Positions 1 through 9,400 of a stretch of DNA of 31,156 nucleotides are shown piece by piece (position 1 is the stretch's first letter; each line of letters opens with the position of its first letter). The notes below the pieces were generated by a model that saw nothing but the letters and a program-made list of their open reading frames with translations, was not told the DNA's origin and ran no database searches. The stretch is taken from the NCBI GenBank assembly GCA_964245015.1, contig CAXTMA010000015.1, positions 1-31,156 on the forward strand. Reading direction: 5' to 3'. This DNA is from RH-AL1 sp964245015. GTDB taxonomy: Bacteria > Pseudomonadota > Alphaproteobacteria > Rhizobiales > Beijerinckiaceae. The position numbers and the translations under genes were made by a program.

Positions 1-1
1 G

Positions 2-1504
2 ACATTCATCGACCGCATGATCTCCCTCGTCGAGGGCGCCGAGCGCAAGAAGACCCCCAACGAGATCGCCCTCAACATCCTGCTCGCGGGCCTGACGATC
101 ATCTTCGTCTTCGCGGTGGCGTCGATCCCGTCCTTCGCCGCCTATGCGGGCGGTTCCATCTCGATGATCGTGCTCGTCGCGCTGTTCGTCACCCTGATCC
201 CGACCACCATCGGGGCGCTCCTGTCCGCCATCGGCATCGCCGGCATGGACCGCCTCGTGCGCTTCAACGTGCTGGCCATGTCCGGCCGCGCGGTGGAGGC
301 GGCCGGCGACGTCGACACGCTGCTCCTCGACAAGACCGGCACCATCACGCTCGGCAACCGCCAGGCAACGGCATTCCGCCCGGTAAAGGGCGTCACCGAG
401 CACGACCTCGCCGACGCCGCCCAGCTCGCCTCGCTCGCCGACGAAACGCCCGAAGGCCGCTCGGTCGTGGTCCTCGCCAAGCAGGACTACGGCTTGCGCG
501 AGCGCGACATGGGCAGCCTCGCTCTCACCTTCGTCCCTTTCACCGCACAGTCGCGGATGAGCGGGGTCCAGGGGGCGGACGGCACCCTGGCGATCCGCAA
601 GGGGGCGGTAGAGTCGATCCTCGCCTTCGTCGCCGAGCCGCTCAACGGCGAAGGCACCACGGTGCTTGCCTCCCGCGCCGCCACGGCGAGCGCCAGGGAG
701 GTGCAGGCCATCGCCGAGGAAATCTCCAAGGCCGGCGGCACGCCGCTCGCCGTGGCCCGCGACGGCCGCCTGCTCGGCGTCATCCACCTCAAGGACATCG
801 TCAAGGGCGGAATCCGCGAGCGCTTCACCGAGCTTCGCCGGATGGGCATCCGCACGGTGATGATCACCGGCGACAACCCGATGACCGCCGCCGCCATCGC
901 CGCCGAGGCCGGCGTCGACGACTTCCTCGCCCAGGCGACCCCCGAGGACAAGCTCCGCCTGATCCGCGACGAGCAGGCCAAGGGCAAGCTCGTGGCCATG
1001 TGCGGCGACGGCACCAACGATGCGCCCGCGCTGGCCCAGGCCGACGTCGGCGTGGCCATGAACACCGGCACGGTGGCCGCCCGCGAGGCCGGCAACATGA
1101 TCGATCTCGACAGCGACCCGACCAAACTCATCGAGATCGTGGAGATCGGCAAGCAGCTGCTGATGACCCGCGGGGCGCTCACCACCTTTTCCATCGCCAA
1201 CGACGTCGCGAAATATTTCGCGATCATTCCCGCGATCTTTCTCGCCGTCTATCCGCAGCTCGGCACCCTCAACATCATGGGCCTGCATTCGCCGGAATCG
1301 GCCATCCTGTCGGCGATCATCTTCAATGCGCTCATCATCGTGGCGCTGATCCCGCTCGCCTTGAGGGGCGTCAAGTATCGCGCGGTCGGCGCCGCCGCCC
1401 TGCTGCGCCGCAACCTCCTGATCTACGGGGTCGGCGGCATCGTGCTGCCTTTCGCCGGCATCAAGGCGATCGATCTCGCCGTCACCGCCCTGCATCTCGC
1501 CTGA
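2..1504 (+). CDS. kdpB: Potassium-transporting P-type ATPase subunit B (5' end outside window)
   Basis: This is the C-terminal ~500 residues of the catalytic subunit of the KdpFABC potassium pump, an inner-membrane P-type ATPase that drives high-affinity K+ uptake. The reading frame is open from the first base, so the gene begins upstream. Visible P-type hallmarks are the phosphorylation motif DKTGTIT (Asp codon 329-331), the MITGDNPMTAAA hinge and the GDGTNDAPALAQADVGVAM motif near base 1010. They are followed by hydrophobic segments near the C-terminus (ALSTFSIANDVAKYFAII-type KdpB helix, then ILSAIIFNALIIVALIPLAL). A pair of hydrophobic helices near the start (LLAGLTIIFVFAVASI and ISMIVLVALFVTLIP) matches the membrane region before the P domain. 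The next gene, kdpC, starts 7 bases after the stop, the usual kdpABC order. Transcription is presumably controlled by KdpDE encoded just downstream; the promoter is not in the window. Confidence 0.97.
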   Translation, partial: TFIDRMISLVEGAERKKTPNEIALNILLAGLTIIFVFAVASIPSFAAYAGGSISMIVLVALFVTLIPTTIGALLSAIGIAGMDRLVRFNVLAMSGRAVEAAGDVDTLLLDKTGTITLGNRQATAFRPVKGVTEHDLADAAQLASLADETPEGRSVVVLAKQDYGLRERDMGSLALTFVPFTAQSRMSGVQGADGTLAIRKGAVESILAFVAEPLNGEGTTVLASRAATASAREVQAIAEEISKAGGTPLAVARDGRLLGVIHLKDIVKGGIRERFTELRRMGIRTVMITGDNPMTAAAIAAEAGVDDFLAQATPEDKLRLIRDEQAKGKLVAMCGDGTNDAPALAQADVGVAMNTGTVAAREAGNMIDLDSDPTKLIEIVEIGKQLLMTRGALTTFSIANDVAKYFAIIPAIFLAVYPQLGTLNIMGLHSPESAILSAIIFNALIIVALIPLALRGVKYRAVGAAALLRRNLLIYGVGGIVLPFAGIKAIDLAVTALHLA

Positions 1505-1511
1505 GGCCGCC

Positions 1512-2118
1512 ATGCTCAAACAGATCCGCCCAACGCTCGTCATCGTCGCGGTCCTGACCCTGCTGACCGGGCTCGTTTATCCCCTCGCCGTGACCGGCTT
1601 CGCCGCCATCCTCTTCCCCCCGCCAGGCCGAGGGCAGCCTCGTCGCCGTCAACGGCAAGGTCGTCGGCTCGCGCCTCATCGCGCAGGACTTCGCCGGCGA
1701 CCGCTACTTCCATCCCCGCCCCTCGGCGACCACCGCGCCCGCCCCCAAGGACGCGACGAAGACGGTGCCCGCGCCCTTCAACGCGGCGAACTCCGGCGGC
1801 TCGAACTACGGCCCGACATCGAAGGCGCTGATCGACCGCATCAAGGGCGACGCCGACAAGCTCAGGGCCGAGAACCCCGGCGCCCCCATCCCGTCCGACC
1901 TCGTCACCACCTCCGCTTCCGGGCTCGACCCCGACGTGACGCCCGAGGCGGCGTTGTTCCAGGTCGGGCGCGTCGCCAAGGCGCGGGGCTTGTCCTCCGA
2001 CAAGGTGCGCGAGCTGGTGACGGCGCACACCGAAGGCCGCAGCCTCGGCCTGTTCGGCGAAGCGCACGTCAACGTGCTCGACCTGAACCTCGCGCTCGAC
2101 GCCCTGCCCAAGTCCTGA
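1512..2118 (+). pseudogene. kdpC: K+-transporting ATPase subunit C, frameshifted
   Basis: KdpC is the single-helix subunit that stabilises and helps ATP binding by KdpB. The first 36 codons encode a normal KdpC start (MLKQIRPTLVIVAVLTLLTG, one membrane helix, then a VTGFAAILFP stretch). After the C run at 1616-1621 the frame becomes nonsense. From there to the TGA at 2116-2118 the +1 frame reads perfect KdpC: QAEGSLVAVNGKVVGSRLIA, DRYFHPRPSAT, ASGGSN-like NSGGSNYGPTS, VTTSASGLDPDVTPEAA, RVAKARGL and VNVLDLNLALDALP. Removing one C (six to five) restores a 201-residue protein of normal length. The rest of the gene shows no decay, so this is either a sequencing/assembly error in a homopolymer or a very recent mutation. 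A downstream ATG at 1765 could start only a fragment. Without KdpC the pump would be expected to fail. Confidence 0.93.
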
Positions 2119-2313
2119 GGCCCTGACGCACCGGAGCGGGTGAGCGCATCTTCACTGCAAAGAGGAGGGAAACAATCAGGCGCAACGTTGTGGGGGAGCC
2201 TCGGCACCCTCCCGGCTATCCGAGCCCGATCCAATCAAGCCTCGAAACGCGCCGGCAACCGGCCGGATGGCCGATCTGAAGACACCGCAAGCGCCGGAGT
2301 GCTAAGCAGGTTC

Positions 2314-2331
2314 GCGTTGGCAGGCCAACGC
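2314..2331. terminator. 8-bp stem, possible terminator or attenuator downstream of kdpC
   Basis: GCGTTGGC at 2314-2321 and GCCAACGC at 2324-2331 form a perfect stem with a tight two-base spacer (in practice a CAGG loop). The flank is TTCATCC, not a clean T run, so intrinsic termination is possible but not certain. It lies about 195 bases after the kdpC stop and 88 bases before the kdpD start. Confidence 0.35.
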
Positions 2332-2361
2332 TTCATCCGCTGAGCTCTTTGATCGGCGGCA

Positions 2362-2395
2362 GGTTTTGATCGCAAAACCGCGGGGCACTTTTGCG
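2362..2395. promoter_or_regulatory. Palindrome upstream of kdpD, candidate operator
   Basis: GGTTTTG (2362-2368), spacer ATCG, then CAAAACC (2373-2379) is a perfect 7-bp inverted repeat. CGCAAAA at 2371-2377 is also inverted to TTTTGCG at 2389-2395, and that second copy runs on into AAACC. The overlapping elements end 23 bases before the kdpD ATG. They could be a binding site (KdpE or another regulator) or alternative RNA hairpins controlling kdpD translation. The A/T runs stand out in the GC-rich surroundings. Function is inferred from symmetry and position only. Confidence 0.4.
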
Positions 2396-2418
2396 AAACC
2401 TGCTTAGATACGGGTGTG

Positions 2419-5160
2419 ATGGATAAGGCAGTGCACAACCACCCCCGTCCCTCGCCCGACGCGCTGCTGCGCGCGGCGCGGCAGGAGAGGGCCGGCGGCG
2501 AATGGGCCGGTGACGGGCACCGCGTTGGACGCCTGAAGATCTTCCTCGGCGCCGCGCCCGGCGTCGGCAAGACCTATGCCATGCTGCTTGCCGCCCGGGC
2601 GCGGGCGGCCGAGGGCGTCGACGTGGTCGCCGCCGTGGTGGAAACCCATGGCCGCGCCGAAACGCAAGGCATGCTCGCCGGGCTGGAGATCATCCCGCGC
2701 CGCTTCCTCAGCTATCGCGGCCGCACCCTCGACGAGATGGACCTCGACGCCGTGCTCGCCCGGCGACCCGGCCTCGCCCTGGTCGACGAACTGGCACACT
2801 CCAACGCCGACGACTGCCGCCACCCCAAGCGCTACAACGACGTGGAAGAACTGCTCGATGCCGGCATCGACGTCTTCACCACCCTCAACGTCCAACACGT
2901 CGAGAGCCTCAACACCGTTGTCGCGCAGATCACCCGCATCCGCGTGCGCGAAACCGTGCCCGACCGCATCCTTGACCTCGCCGACGACATCGAGGCCATC
3001 GACCTCGCCCCCGATGACCTGATCCAGCGCCTGCGCGAGGGCAAGGTGTACGTGCCCAAGCAGGCTGAGCGGGCGCTGCGCAACTTCTTCTCGCCGGGCA
3101 ACCTCACCGCCCTGCGCGAGCTGGCCCTGCGGCGCACGGCCCAGCGGGTCGACGCGCAACTCCTCGCCCACATGCAGCTCAACGCGATCCCCGGCCCCTG
3201 GGCGGCCGGCGAGCGGGTACTGGTGTGCGTCGGCGCCGGCGTCGATTCGACCGGCCTCATCCGCCACGCCAAGCGCGTTGCCGACAGGCTGCACGCCACC
3301 GTCACCGCTCTTCACGTGGAGACCGCGCGCGACGGCGACGAGGCCCGCGACGACATCGCCGAGGCGATGGGCTTCGCCGGGCGACTCGGCCTGGAAACGG
3401 TGACGGTGCCGGGCGGGGGTCGGCGCATCGCCGACGACGTGCTGGGCTACGCGCAGGCCAACAACGTGACCCAGATCATCGTGGGCAAGGCCAAGCGGCC
3501 GCGCTGGTTCGAGGCGCTGAACGGCTCCGTGGTGTTCGACCTCGTGCGCCGCGCCGGCGACATCAGCGTCCATGTCATCGCCGTGCCCGAGGTGGACGCC
3601 GAGGGCCGCAAGGGCGGGGCGAAGGGGACCCGCCCCTCCGCCGTCAGGCTGTCGCCCTACGGCGGCGCGACGGCGCTGGTCGCCGGCGCGCTCGGTTTCG
3701 CCGAAGCCGTCCAGCCGGTGCTCGGCTTGAACAACATCGACCTCGTCTTTCTCACCGCCATCGTCGGCGTGGCGATCATCTGGGGGCTCGCCCCCTCGCT
3801 GTTCGCGGTGTTCCTGTCGACGCTGGCCTACAACTTCTTTTTCCTGCCGCCGCTCTACACCTTCACCATCGCCGACCCGACCAATGTCGCGGCGCTGTTC
3901 TTCTTCACGTTGGTCGCGGTGGTGGTGTCCAACCTGACGTCGCGGGTGCGCGCGCAGGCGACGATCGCGGCCGCCCGCGCCCGCACCACCGAGGCGCTGC
4001 ACGCCTTCTCGCGCAAGCTCGCGAGCTGCGTCGGGGTCGACGACGTGCTGTGGGCCACCGCCTACCAGATCGCCTTCATGCTGAAGGTCAACGTCGTCAC
4101 CCTGCTGCCCGACGAGGGCGGCACACTGGCCGTGCGCGCCGGCTACCCTCCCGAGGACGAGCTGGCCGCCGCCGACCTCGCCGCCGCGCAATGGACCTGG
4201 GAGCGCAACACACCGGCCGGACGCGGTGCCGACACCCTGCCCGGCGCCCGACGCTACTTCGCCCCGATGCGCACCGGCCGCGGCGGCATCGGCGTGGTCG
4301 GCCTCGACAGCGAGCGGCCCGGCGACCGGCAGGGCGCCCTGCTGAGCCCGGAGCAGCACCGCTTGTTCGCCGCCCTCCTCGATCAGAGCGCGCTTGCCAT
4401 CGAGCGGGTCAATCTGGTGGGCGACCTCGACAAGGCGCGCCGCGTCGCCGAAACCGACAAGCTGCGCTCGGCGCTTCTCACCTCCATCTCGCACGACCTG
4501 CGCACGCCGCTGGCCTCCATCCTCGGCTCGGCCACGACCATTCGAGACTTCGGCGGTGACCTCGACGAGGACGGCCGGGCCGGGCTCATCGGCACCGTGA
4601 TCGAGGAGGCGGAACGGTTGAACCGCTTCATCGCCAACCTGCTCGACATGACGAGGCTGGAGGCCGGCGCGGTGAAGCCCAACCTCCAACCGGTCGATGC
4701 CGGCGAGATAGTCGGTGCAGCCTTGGCGCGGGCCAGGGCCATCCTAGCCGGGCGGCAGGTCGTCGCCGACATCGCGCCCGACCTTCCGCCCCTGCAGCTC
4801 GATCCCGTGCTGTTCGAGCAGGCGCTGTTCAACCTCCTCGACAATGCCGGCAAATATGGCGACGCTGGCACAACGATCACGGTGCGGCTGCGCCAGGAAG
4901 GGGGGAGCGTGCGCGTGGAGATCCTGGACGAGGGACCGGGCATCCCGGCGGCCGACCTCGAGACCGTGTTCGCCAAGTTCCACCGGGTCCATCGCGGCGA
5001 CCGCGTCAGGCCCGGCACCGGCCTCGGCCTCGCCATCTCGCGCGGCTTCGTGGAGGCGATGGGCGGCACGCTCACCGCCGGCAACCGGAGCGAGCGGACC
5101 GGCGCCGTGCTGACGTTGCGCCTGCCGGTTCCCGGCGACGCGCTGCATCGGGCCGCGTGA
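2419..5160 (+). CDS. kdpD: Osmosensitive K+ channel sensor histidine kinase KdpD
   Basis: KdpD senses potassium limitation and turgor, and phosphorylates or dephosphorylates KdpE. The 913-residue protein has the full family architecture. An N-terminal KdpD domain carries a Walker A motif GAAPGVGKT at residues 44-52, followed by the HPKRYNDVEELLDAGIDV and TTLNVQHVESLN blocks. Then come a UspA-like domain (about 265-390), four closely spaced membrane helices (about 410-515), a GAF-like region (about 540-660), a dimerisation/phosphoacceptor segment SISHDLRTPL with His692, and a HATPase domain with NLLDNAGKYG, DEGPGIP and GTGLGLAIS. I chose ATG at 2419; GTG at 2416 is in frame immediately before it, and no strong ribosome site separates them. 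The stop TGA abuts the kdpE ATG, so the two are probably translationally coupled. Confidence 0.97.
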   Translation: MDKAVHNHPRPSPDALLRAARQERAGGEWAGDGHRVGRLKIFLGAAPGVGKTYAMLLAARARAAEGVDVVAAVVETHGRAETQGMLAGLEIIPRRFLSYRGRTLDEMDLDAVLARRPGLALVDELAHSNADDCRHPKRYNDVEELLDAGIDVFTTLNVQHVESLNTVVAQITRIRVRETVPDRILDLADDIEAIDLAPDDLIQRLREGKVYVPKQAERALRNFFSPGNLTALRELALRRTAQRVDAQLLAHMQLNAIPGPWAAGERVLVCVGAGVDSTGLIRHAKRVADRLHATVTALHVETARDGDEARDDIAEAMGFAGRLGLETVTVPGGGRRIADDVLGYAQANNVTQIIVGKAKRPRWFEALNGSVVFDLVRRAGDISVHVIAVPEVDAEGRKGGAKGTRPSAVRLSPYGGATALVAGALGFAEAVQPVLGLNNIDLVFLTAIVGVAIIWGLAPSLFAVFLSTLAYNFFFLPPLYTFTIADPTNVAALFFFTLVAVVVSNLTSRVRAQATIAAARARTTEALHAFSRKLASCVGVDDVLWATAYQIAFMLKVNVVTLLPDEGGTLAVRAGYPPEDELAAADLAAAQWTWERNTPAGRGADTLPGARRYFAPMRTGRGGIGVVGLDSERPGDRQGALLSPEQHRLFAALLDQSALAIERVNLVGDLDKARRVAETDKLRSALLTSISHDLRTPLASILGSATTIRDFGGDLDEDGRAGLIGTVIEEAERLNRFIANLLDMTRLEAGAVKPNLQPVDAGEIVGAALARARAILAGRQVVADIAPDLPPLQLDPVLFEQALFNLLDNAGKYGDAGTTITVRLRQEGGSVRVEILDEGPGIPAADLETVFAKFHRVHRGDRVRPGTGLGLAISRGFVEAMGGTLTAGNRSERTGAVLTLRLPVPGDALHRAA

Positions 5161-5862
5161 ATGACGGCTCTGCGCGCCCGCATCCTGGTTGTCGACGACG
5201 AGCCGCCGATCCGGCGCCTCCTGCGCACCGGCCTCACCTCGCAGGGCTTCGACGTGTCCGACGCGGCGACCGGCACCGCAGCCCTCGCCGCGCTCGGTCA
5301 GCGCGGTGAAACCTACGATCTTCTGATCCTTGACCTCGGCCTGCCCGACATGAACGGCCTCGACGTGCTCGGCTCGCTCCGCGGGCGCGGCGACACCACG
5401 CCGGTGGTGATCCTGTCGAGCCGCGGCGACGAGCCGGGCAAGGTGCGCGCCTTCGACATCGGCGCCGACGACTACGTGACCAAGCCCTTCGGCATGAACG
5501 AGCTGATCGCCAGGGTTCGCACCGCCCTGCGCCACCGCCTCCAGCTCGAAGGTGCCCGGCCGCTGTTCCTGCTCGACGGCTTGAGCGTCGATCTCGTGCG
5601 CCGCATCGTCAAGCTCGACGGCGCCGACGTGAAGCTTTCGCCGCGCGAATACGACCTGTTGCGCGAACTCGTGCTCAATGCCGGCAAGGTCCTGACCCAT
5701 GCCTTTCTCCTGCGCAAGGTGTGGGGTGCCACCACCGATCCGCAGCAGCTGCGCGTTTACGTCCGGCAACTCCGGCAGAAGATCGAGCGGGTGCCCGACC
5801 AGCCATCCTTCATCTCCACGGAGGTCGGGGTCGGCTACCGGCTCCGCGCACCGGATCCATGA
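5161..5862 (+). CDS. kdpE: KdpE response regulator (OmpR/PhoB family)
   Basis: KdpE activates the kdp operon after phosphorylation by KdpD. The 233-residue protein has a receiver domain with the acidic pair DD at residues 12-13, phospho-acceptor Asp58 in LLILDLGLPDMNGLDVL and the conserved Lys in YVTKPFG. It ends in an OmpR-type winged helix (LSPREYDLLRELVLNAGKVL, then the RVYVRQLRQKIE recognition region and the terminal STEVGVGYRL hairpin). The start codon directly follows the kdpD stop with no gap. The stop overlaps the start of the next gene (ATGA), so kdpD, kdpE and the EIIA-like gene form one translational unit. Confidence 0.97.
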   Translation: MTALRARILVVDDEPPIRRLLRTGLTSQGFDVSDAATGTAALAALGQRGETYDLLILDLGLPDMNGLDVLGSLRGRGDTTPVVILSSRGDEPGKVRAFDIGADDYVTKPFGMNELIARVRTALRHRLQLEGARPLFLLDGLSVDLVRRIVKLDGADVKLSPREYDLLRELVLNAGKVLTHAFLLRKVWGATTDPQQLRVYVRQLRQKIERVPDQPSFISTEVGVGYRLRAPDP

Positions 5863-6317
5863 GCATGGCCGATGCGCCCTCGCCGATCCCCGCCAGCCGA
5901 TGCCTCGTCGGTCTGCGCTATGGCGACAAGCGCGCCTGTCTCGGCGACCTCGCCGCGCGGGCGGCGAGCCTCCTCGGTCTTGAGCGCCGCGACGTGCTGG
6001 AGGCGCTGCTGCGTCGCGAAGCGCTGGGATCCACCGGGGTCGGCGACGGTGTGGCCCTTCCCCACGCCCGGCTGGCCAGCCTGCGCGAGCCGTTCGTGCT
6101 GCTGGCCACCCTGGCTGCCCCGGTCGCCTTCGAGGCGGTGGACGAGCGCCCGGTCGATCTCCTCTGCCTGCTGCTGCTGCCCGACGAGGCGGCCGGCCTC
6201 CATCTCGCCCTGCTGTCGCGCTGCGCCCGCACCCTGCGCGACAAGGCGGTCACCGCCGCCATGCGCCGGGCCGGCAGCGCCGACGCGCTCGCCGCTGTCG
6301 GCACGCCGCCCCGCTGA
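5859..6317 (+). CDS. PTS EIIA-Ntr (PtsN)-like protein coupled to kdpDE
   Basis: This 152-residue protein is a single PTS EIIA type-2 domain like PtsN (EIIA-Ntr). The signature GSTGVGDGVALPHARL (residues 57-72) contains the phosphorylatable His69 in PHAR, and a VDLLCLLLLP strand and a LLSRCARTLRD helix follow as in PtsN. Start ATG at 5859 overlaps the kdpE stop (ATGA); a second ATG at 5865 is also possible. In E. coli, unphosphorylated PtsN is known to bind and stimulate KdpD. A dedicated homologue inside the kdp cluster therefore plausibly feeds phosphotransferase status into this potassium sensor; that link is inference from family and position. It should not be called ptsN, because the housekeeping copy usually lies beside rpoN. 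Transcription probably ends at the hairpin at 6369-6397. Confidence 0.88.
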   Translation: MSMADAPSPIPASRCLVGLRYGDKRACLGDLAARAASLLGLERRDVLEALLRREALGSTGVGDGVALPHARLASLREPFVLLATLAAPVAFEAVDERPVDLLCLLLLPDEAAGLHLALLSRCARTLRDKAVTAAMRRAGSADALAAVGTPPR

Positions 6318-6368
6318 AGCATCGAACGAAACGGTGCGCAGCGGTTTGCGGGCGGGTCCGGCGCGGCC

Positions 6369-6397
6369 CGGAGCATCCGGCCCGGGCCGATGCTCCG
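6369..6397. terminator. Hairpin between convergent kdp and efflux operons
   Basis: CGGAGCATC (6369-6377) pairs with GATGCTCCG (6389-6397), a perfect 9-bp stem with a further GGC/GCC pairing inside the loop. It lies between the stop of the EIIA-like gene (+) and the stop of the RND permease (-), the expected place for a bidirectional terminator. There is no T run on either side, so it may only block or stabilise transcript ends. Confidence 0.5.
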
Positions 6398-6401
6398 AGG
6401 G

Positions 6402-9400
6402 TCAGACCGGAGCGCCTTCCGGCCCGAAGCTTCGCGCCGCCTTCTGCCCGCCCTGCGGCAGGGCGGCGGGCGCCGGCTCGCGCCCGGCATCGCGAGACGT
6501 CTCCCCAGCCTCGCCGTAGAACGTGCCTTCGACCTTCGGCGGCTTGATCCGGTAGCAGCCGACGTAGAGCGCCGGCAGGAACACCAGGGTCAGCACGGTG
6601 CCGGCGAGGATGCCGCCGATCATCGCGTAGGCCATCGGTCCCCAGAACACTTCGCGGGCGATCGGCACCATGCCGAGGCTCGCCGCCGCCGCCGTGAGCA
6701 GGATCGGGCGGACGCGGTGGCAGGTCGCCTCCACCACCGCGTCCCAGGGCGCGCGTCCCTCGGCGAGGTATTCGTCGATCTGGGCGACCAGGATGACCGA
6801 GTTGCGGATGATGATGCCGATCAGGGCGAGCACCCCGAGGATGGCCACGAAGCCGAGCGGCGCGCCCGAGGGCAGCAGCGCCGCCACCACCCCGATCAGA
6901 CCCAGCGGCGCCACGGAAATGACGAGCAGCAGCTTGCCGAAGCTTTGCAGCTGCACCATCAGTAGGAACGCCATCACCAGCAGCATCACCGGCACCACGG
7001 AGGCGATCGGGCCCTGGCCCTTGCCGCTTTCCTCGACGGCGCCGCCGGTGGCGAGCGCGTAGCCCGCCGGCAAGGCGGCGGCGAAGGCGTCGATCTGTGG
7101 CTTCAGCTCGCTCACCGCCGTCATCGGCTGCACCTTGTCGACGATGGTTGAGCGCAGCGTCACCGTGGGCAGGCGGTCGCGGCGCCACACGATCGGCTGT
7201 TCGAGGTCGTAGCGCAATCTCGCGAAGGCGAGCAGCGGCACGGTGCGGCCGTTGGCCAGCGTCACCTGCAGGCTTTGCAGCGTGTCGAGCGAGGTGCGCT
7301 CCAGCGCTTGGGCGCGGCCGATCACGTTGACGAGGTAGATGGCGTCGCGGACCTGCGTGATGGTTGTGCCCCCGGTGACCCCGTTGAGCACGCTGGCGAT
7401 GTCCTGGCCGGTGATGCCGAGCTGGCGCGCCTTGTCCTGGAGGATGTCGACGCGCAGCACCTCGCCCGGCTCGTTCCAGTCGTAGGTGGGCACGCCGAGG
7501 TGGGCGTTGGCGCCGACGATTGAAGCGAGCTGCAGCGCCTGCTGGCGCACCCCCTGCACGTCGGGTCCGCTAATGCGGTACTGCACCGGGCGCCCGACCG
7601 GGGGGCCGAGGTCGAGCGAATGGATGAAGACGTCCGTGCCGACGAACTGCTCGCGCCCGAACTGCGCCAGCTTGGGCATCAGCCGGTTGCGCGCGGCGAG
7701 GTCGGGCGTCTTGACCACGATCTGCCCGAAGAAGTCGTTGCCGAGCTGCTGGTCGAGCGGCAGGTAGAAACGGATCGCCCCCTCGCCGACGTAGGACGAC
7801 CAGTCGGTGACGTCGGGATCGCCCTTGAGGCGGGCCTCGAAGCGATCCATCTGCCGGCGCGTTTCGGCGATGCTGCTCATCTGCGGCAGGGTCATGTCGA
7901 CCAGGATTTCCGGCCGGTCGGAGGAGGGAAAGAACTGCTGCTGCACGAAGCGCATGCCGTAGACGGCGAGCGCGAGGCAGCCGACCGTCAGCCCCACCGT
8001 GACCCAGCGCCAGCGCATCGCCGCGACGAGGAAGGCGCGAAAGGCCGAGATGAGGCGTCCGGGCCTTTCCGAATGGTGCTTCAGCGTCTTGGGCAGCATC
8101 AGCACGCCGATGAGCGGGGCGAACAGCACCGCCACCACCCAGGACACGGCGAGCGAGGCGGCGATCACCACGAACAGCGAGTAGGTGTACTCGCCGGCGG
8201 CCGAGCCGTTGAAGCCGATCGGCAGGAAGCCGGCCACCGTGACCAGCGTCCCGGTCAGCATGGGAAAGGCGGTGGAATGGTAGGCGAAGGTCGCGGCCTC
8301 CGTCCGGCTGTCGCCGTGTTCGAGGCGCGCGACCATCATTTCCACCGTGATCATGGCGTCGTCGACGAGCAGGCCGAGCGCGATGATGAGGGCACCGAGG
8401 GAGATGCGCTGCAGGGTGACGCCCATCACGTTGAGGACGACGAAGGTCGCGGCGAGCACCAGCGGGATGGTGATCGACACCACCAGGCCGGCGCGCACGC
8501 CCAGCGAAATGAAGCTCACCACGAGCACGATGCCGATCGCCTCGGCGAGCGCTTCGGTGAAGCCGCCGACCGCGTGCTCGACGATCCTGGGCTGGTCCGA
8601 CACGAGGTGGACGCCGACGCCGATTGGCAGCGTCGCCTCGACCGCGCGCATCTTGGCCTTCAGGTCGGTGCCGAACTGCAGCAGGTTGCCGCCTCCGCGC
8701 ATGGCGATGGCGAGGCCGACCGCCGGCTGCCCGTTGTGGCGGAACATCGGCTGCGGCGGGTCGGGATAGCCGCGGTGGATGTCGGCGATGTCGGACAGGC
8801 GGAAGAAGCGCTCGTTGACCCTGAGGTTGATCGCCTTCAGGCTGTCTTCGCCGACGAACTGCCCGCCGACCCGCACGCTGACCTGCTCGGCGCCGGCCTG
8901 CACCACGCCCGAGGGCGCGATGGCGTTCTGCGCCTGCAGCGTCTTGATGAGGGCGGCGGTGTCGATGCCGAGCCCGGCGATCTTGCGCAGCGAGAAGTCG
9001 AGGAAGATCGCCTCGTCCTGGGTGCCGATCAGCATGGTCTTGCCGATGTTCTTGACCCCCAGCACGGCCGAGCGCACGCCCTCCACGTAGTCGCGCAGCT
9101 GCCGCATGGAGAGGCCGTCGGCGGTGAAGGCGTAGACGTTGCCGAAGACGTCGCCGAACTCGTCGTTGAAGTTGATGCCCTTCAGGTTGTCGGGAAAGGT
9201 GTTGCGGATGTCGCCGATGTGCTTGCGCACCTGGTAGAACAGCCCCGGCAGCTTCTTGGGGTCGGTGGTGTCCTTGAACTGCACGAAGACGGTGGTCTTG
9301 CCCGGCGTGGTGTAGGACCGGGTGAAGTCGAGGCCGTCGACCTGTTGCAGCTCCTTTTCGATGCGGTCCGTGACCTGATCGAGCGTGTCGGCGATGGTGG

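Larger units (their letters stand above)
2119..2418. other. Gap between kdpC and kdpD with hairpins and no convincing gene
   Basis: Three hundred bases separate kdpC from kdpD, unusual because these genes are often close or overlapping. I see no credible protein here: the frame opening at 2140 (67 codons) has no family signature. The stretch does contain ordered inverted repeats. There is a CGGCC/GGCCG hairpin at 2260-2273, an 8-bp stem GCGTTGGC/GCCAACGC at 2314-2331, and the GGTTTTG/CAAAACC palindrome at 2362-2379. This suggests a transcript end or attenuation point after kdpC and a separate promoter for kdpDE. Confidence 0.6.

Noticed and set aside
1765..2118. A separate short gene for the C-terminal half of KdpC
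   Set aside because: The sequence upstream in that frame is also KdpC-like back to the C run, so this is one gene with a frameshift, not a split gene.
2140..2343. 67-codon frame in the kdpC-kdpD gap as a small kdp-associated protein
   Set aside because: No hydrophobic or conserved pattern, poor codon bias, and it overlaps several hairpins.
2404..4689. 761-codon open frame on the - strand opposite kdpD
   Set aside because: Its translation is low-information Gly/Arg/His/Glu-rich sequence typical of antisense to GC-rich genes, while the + frame is a complete KdpD with all motifs.
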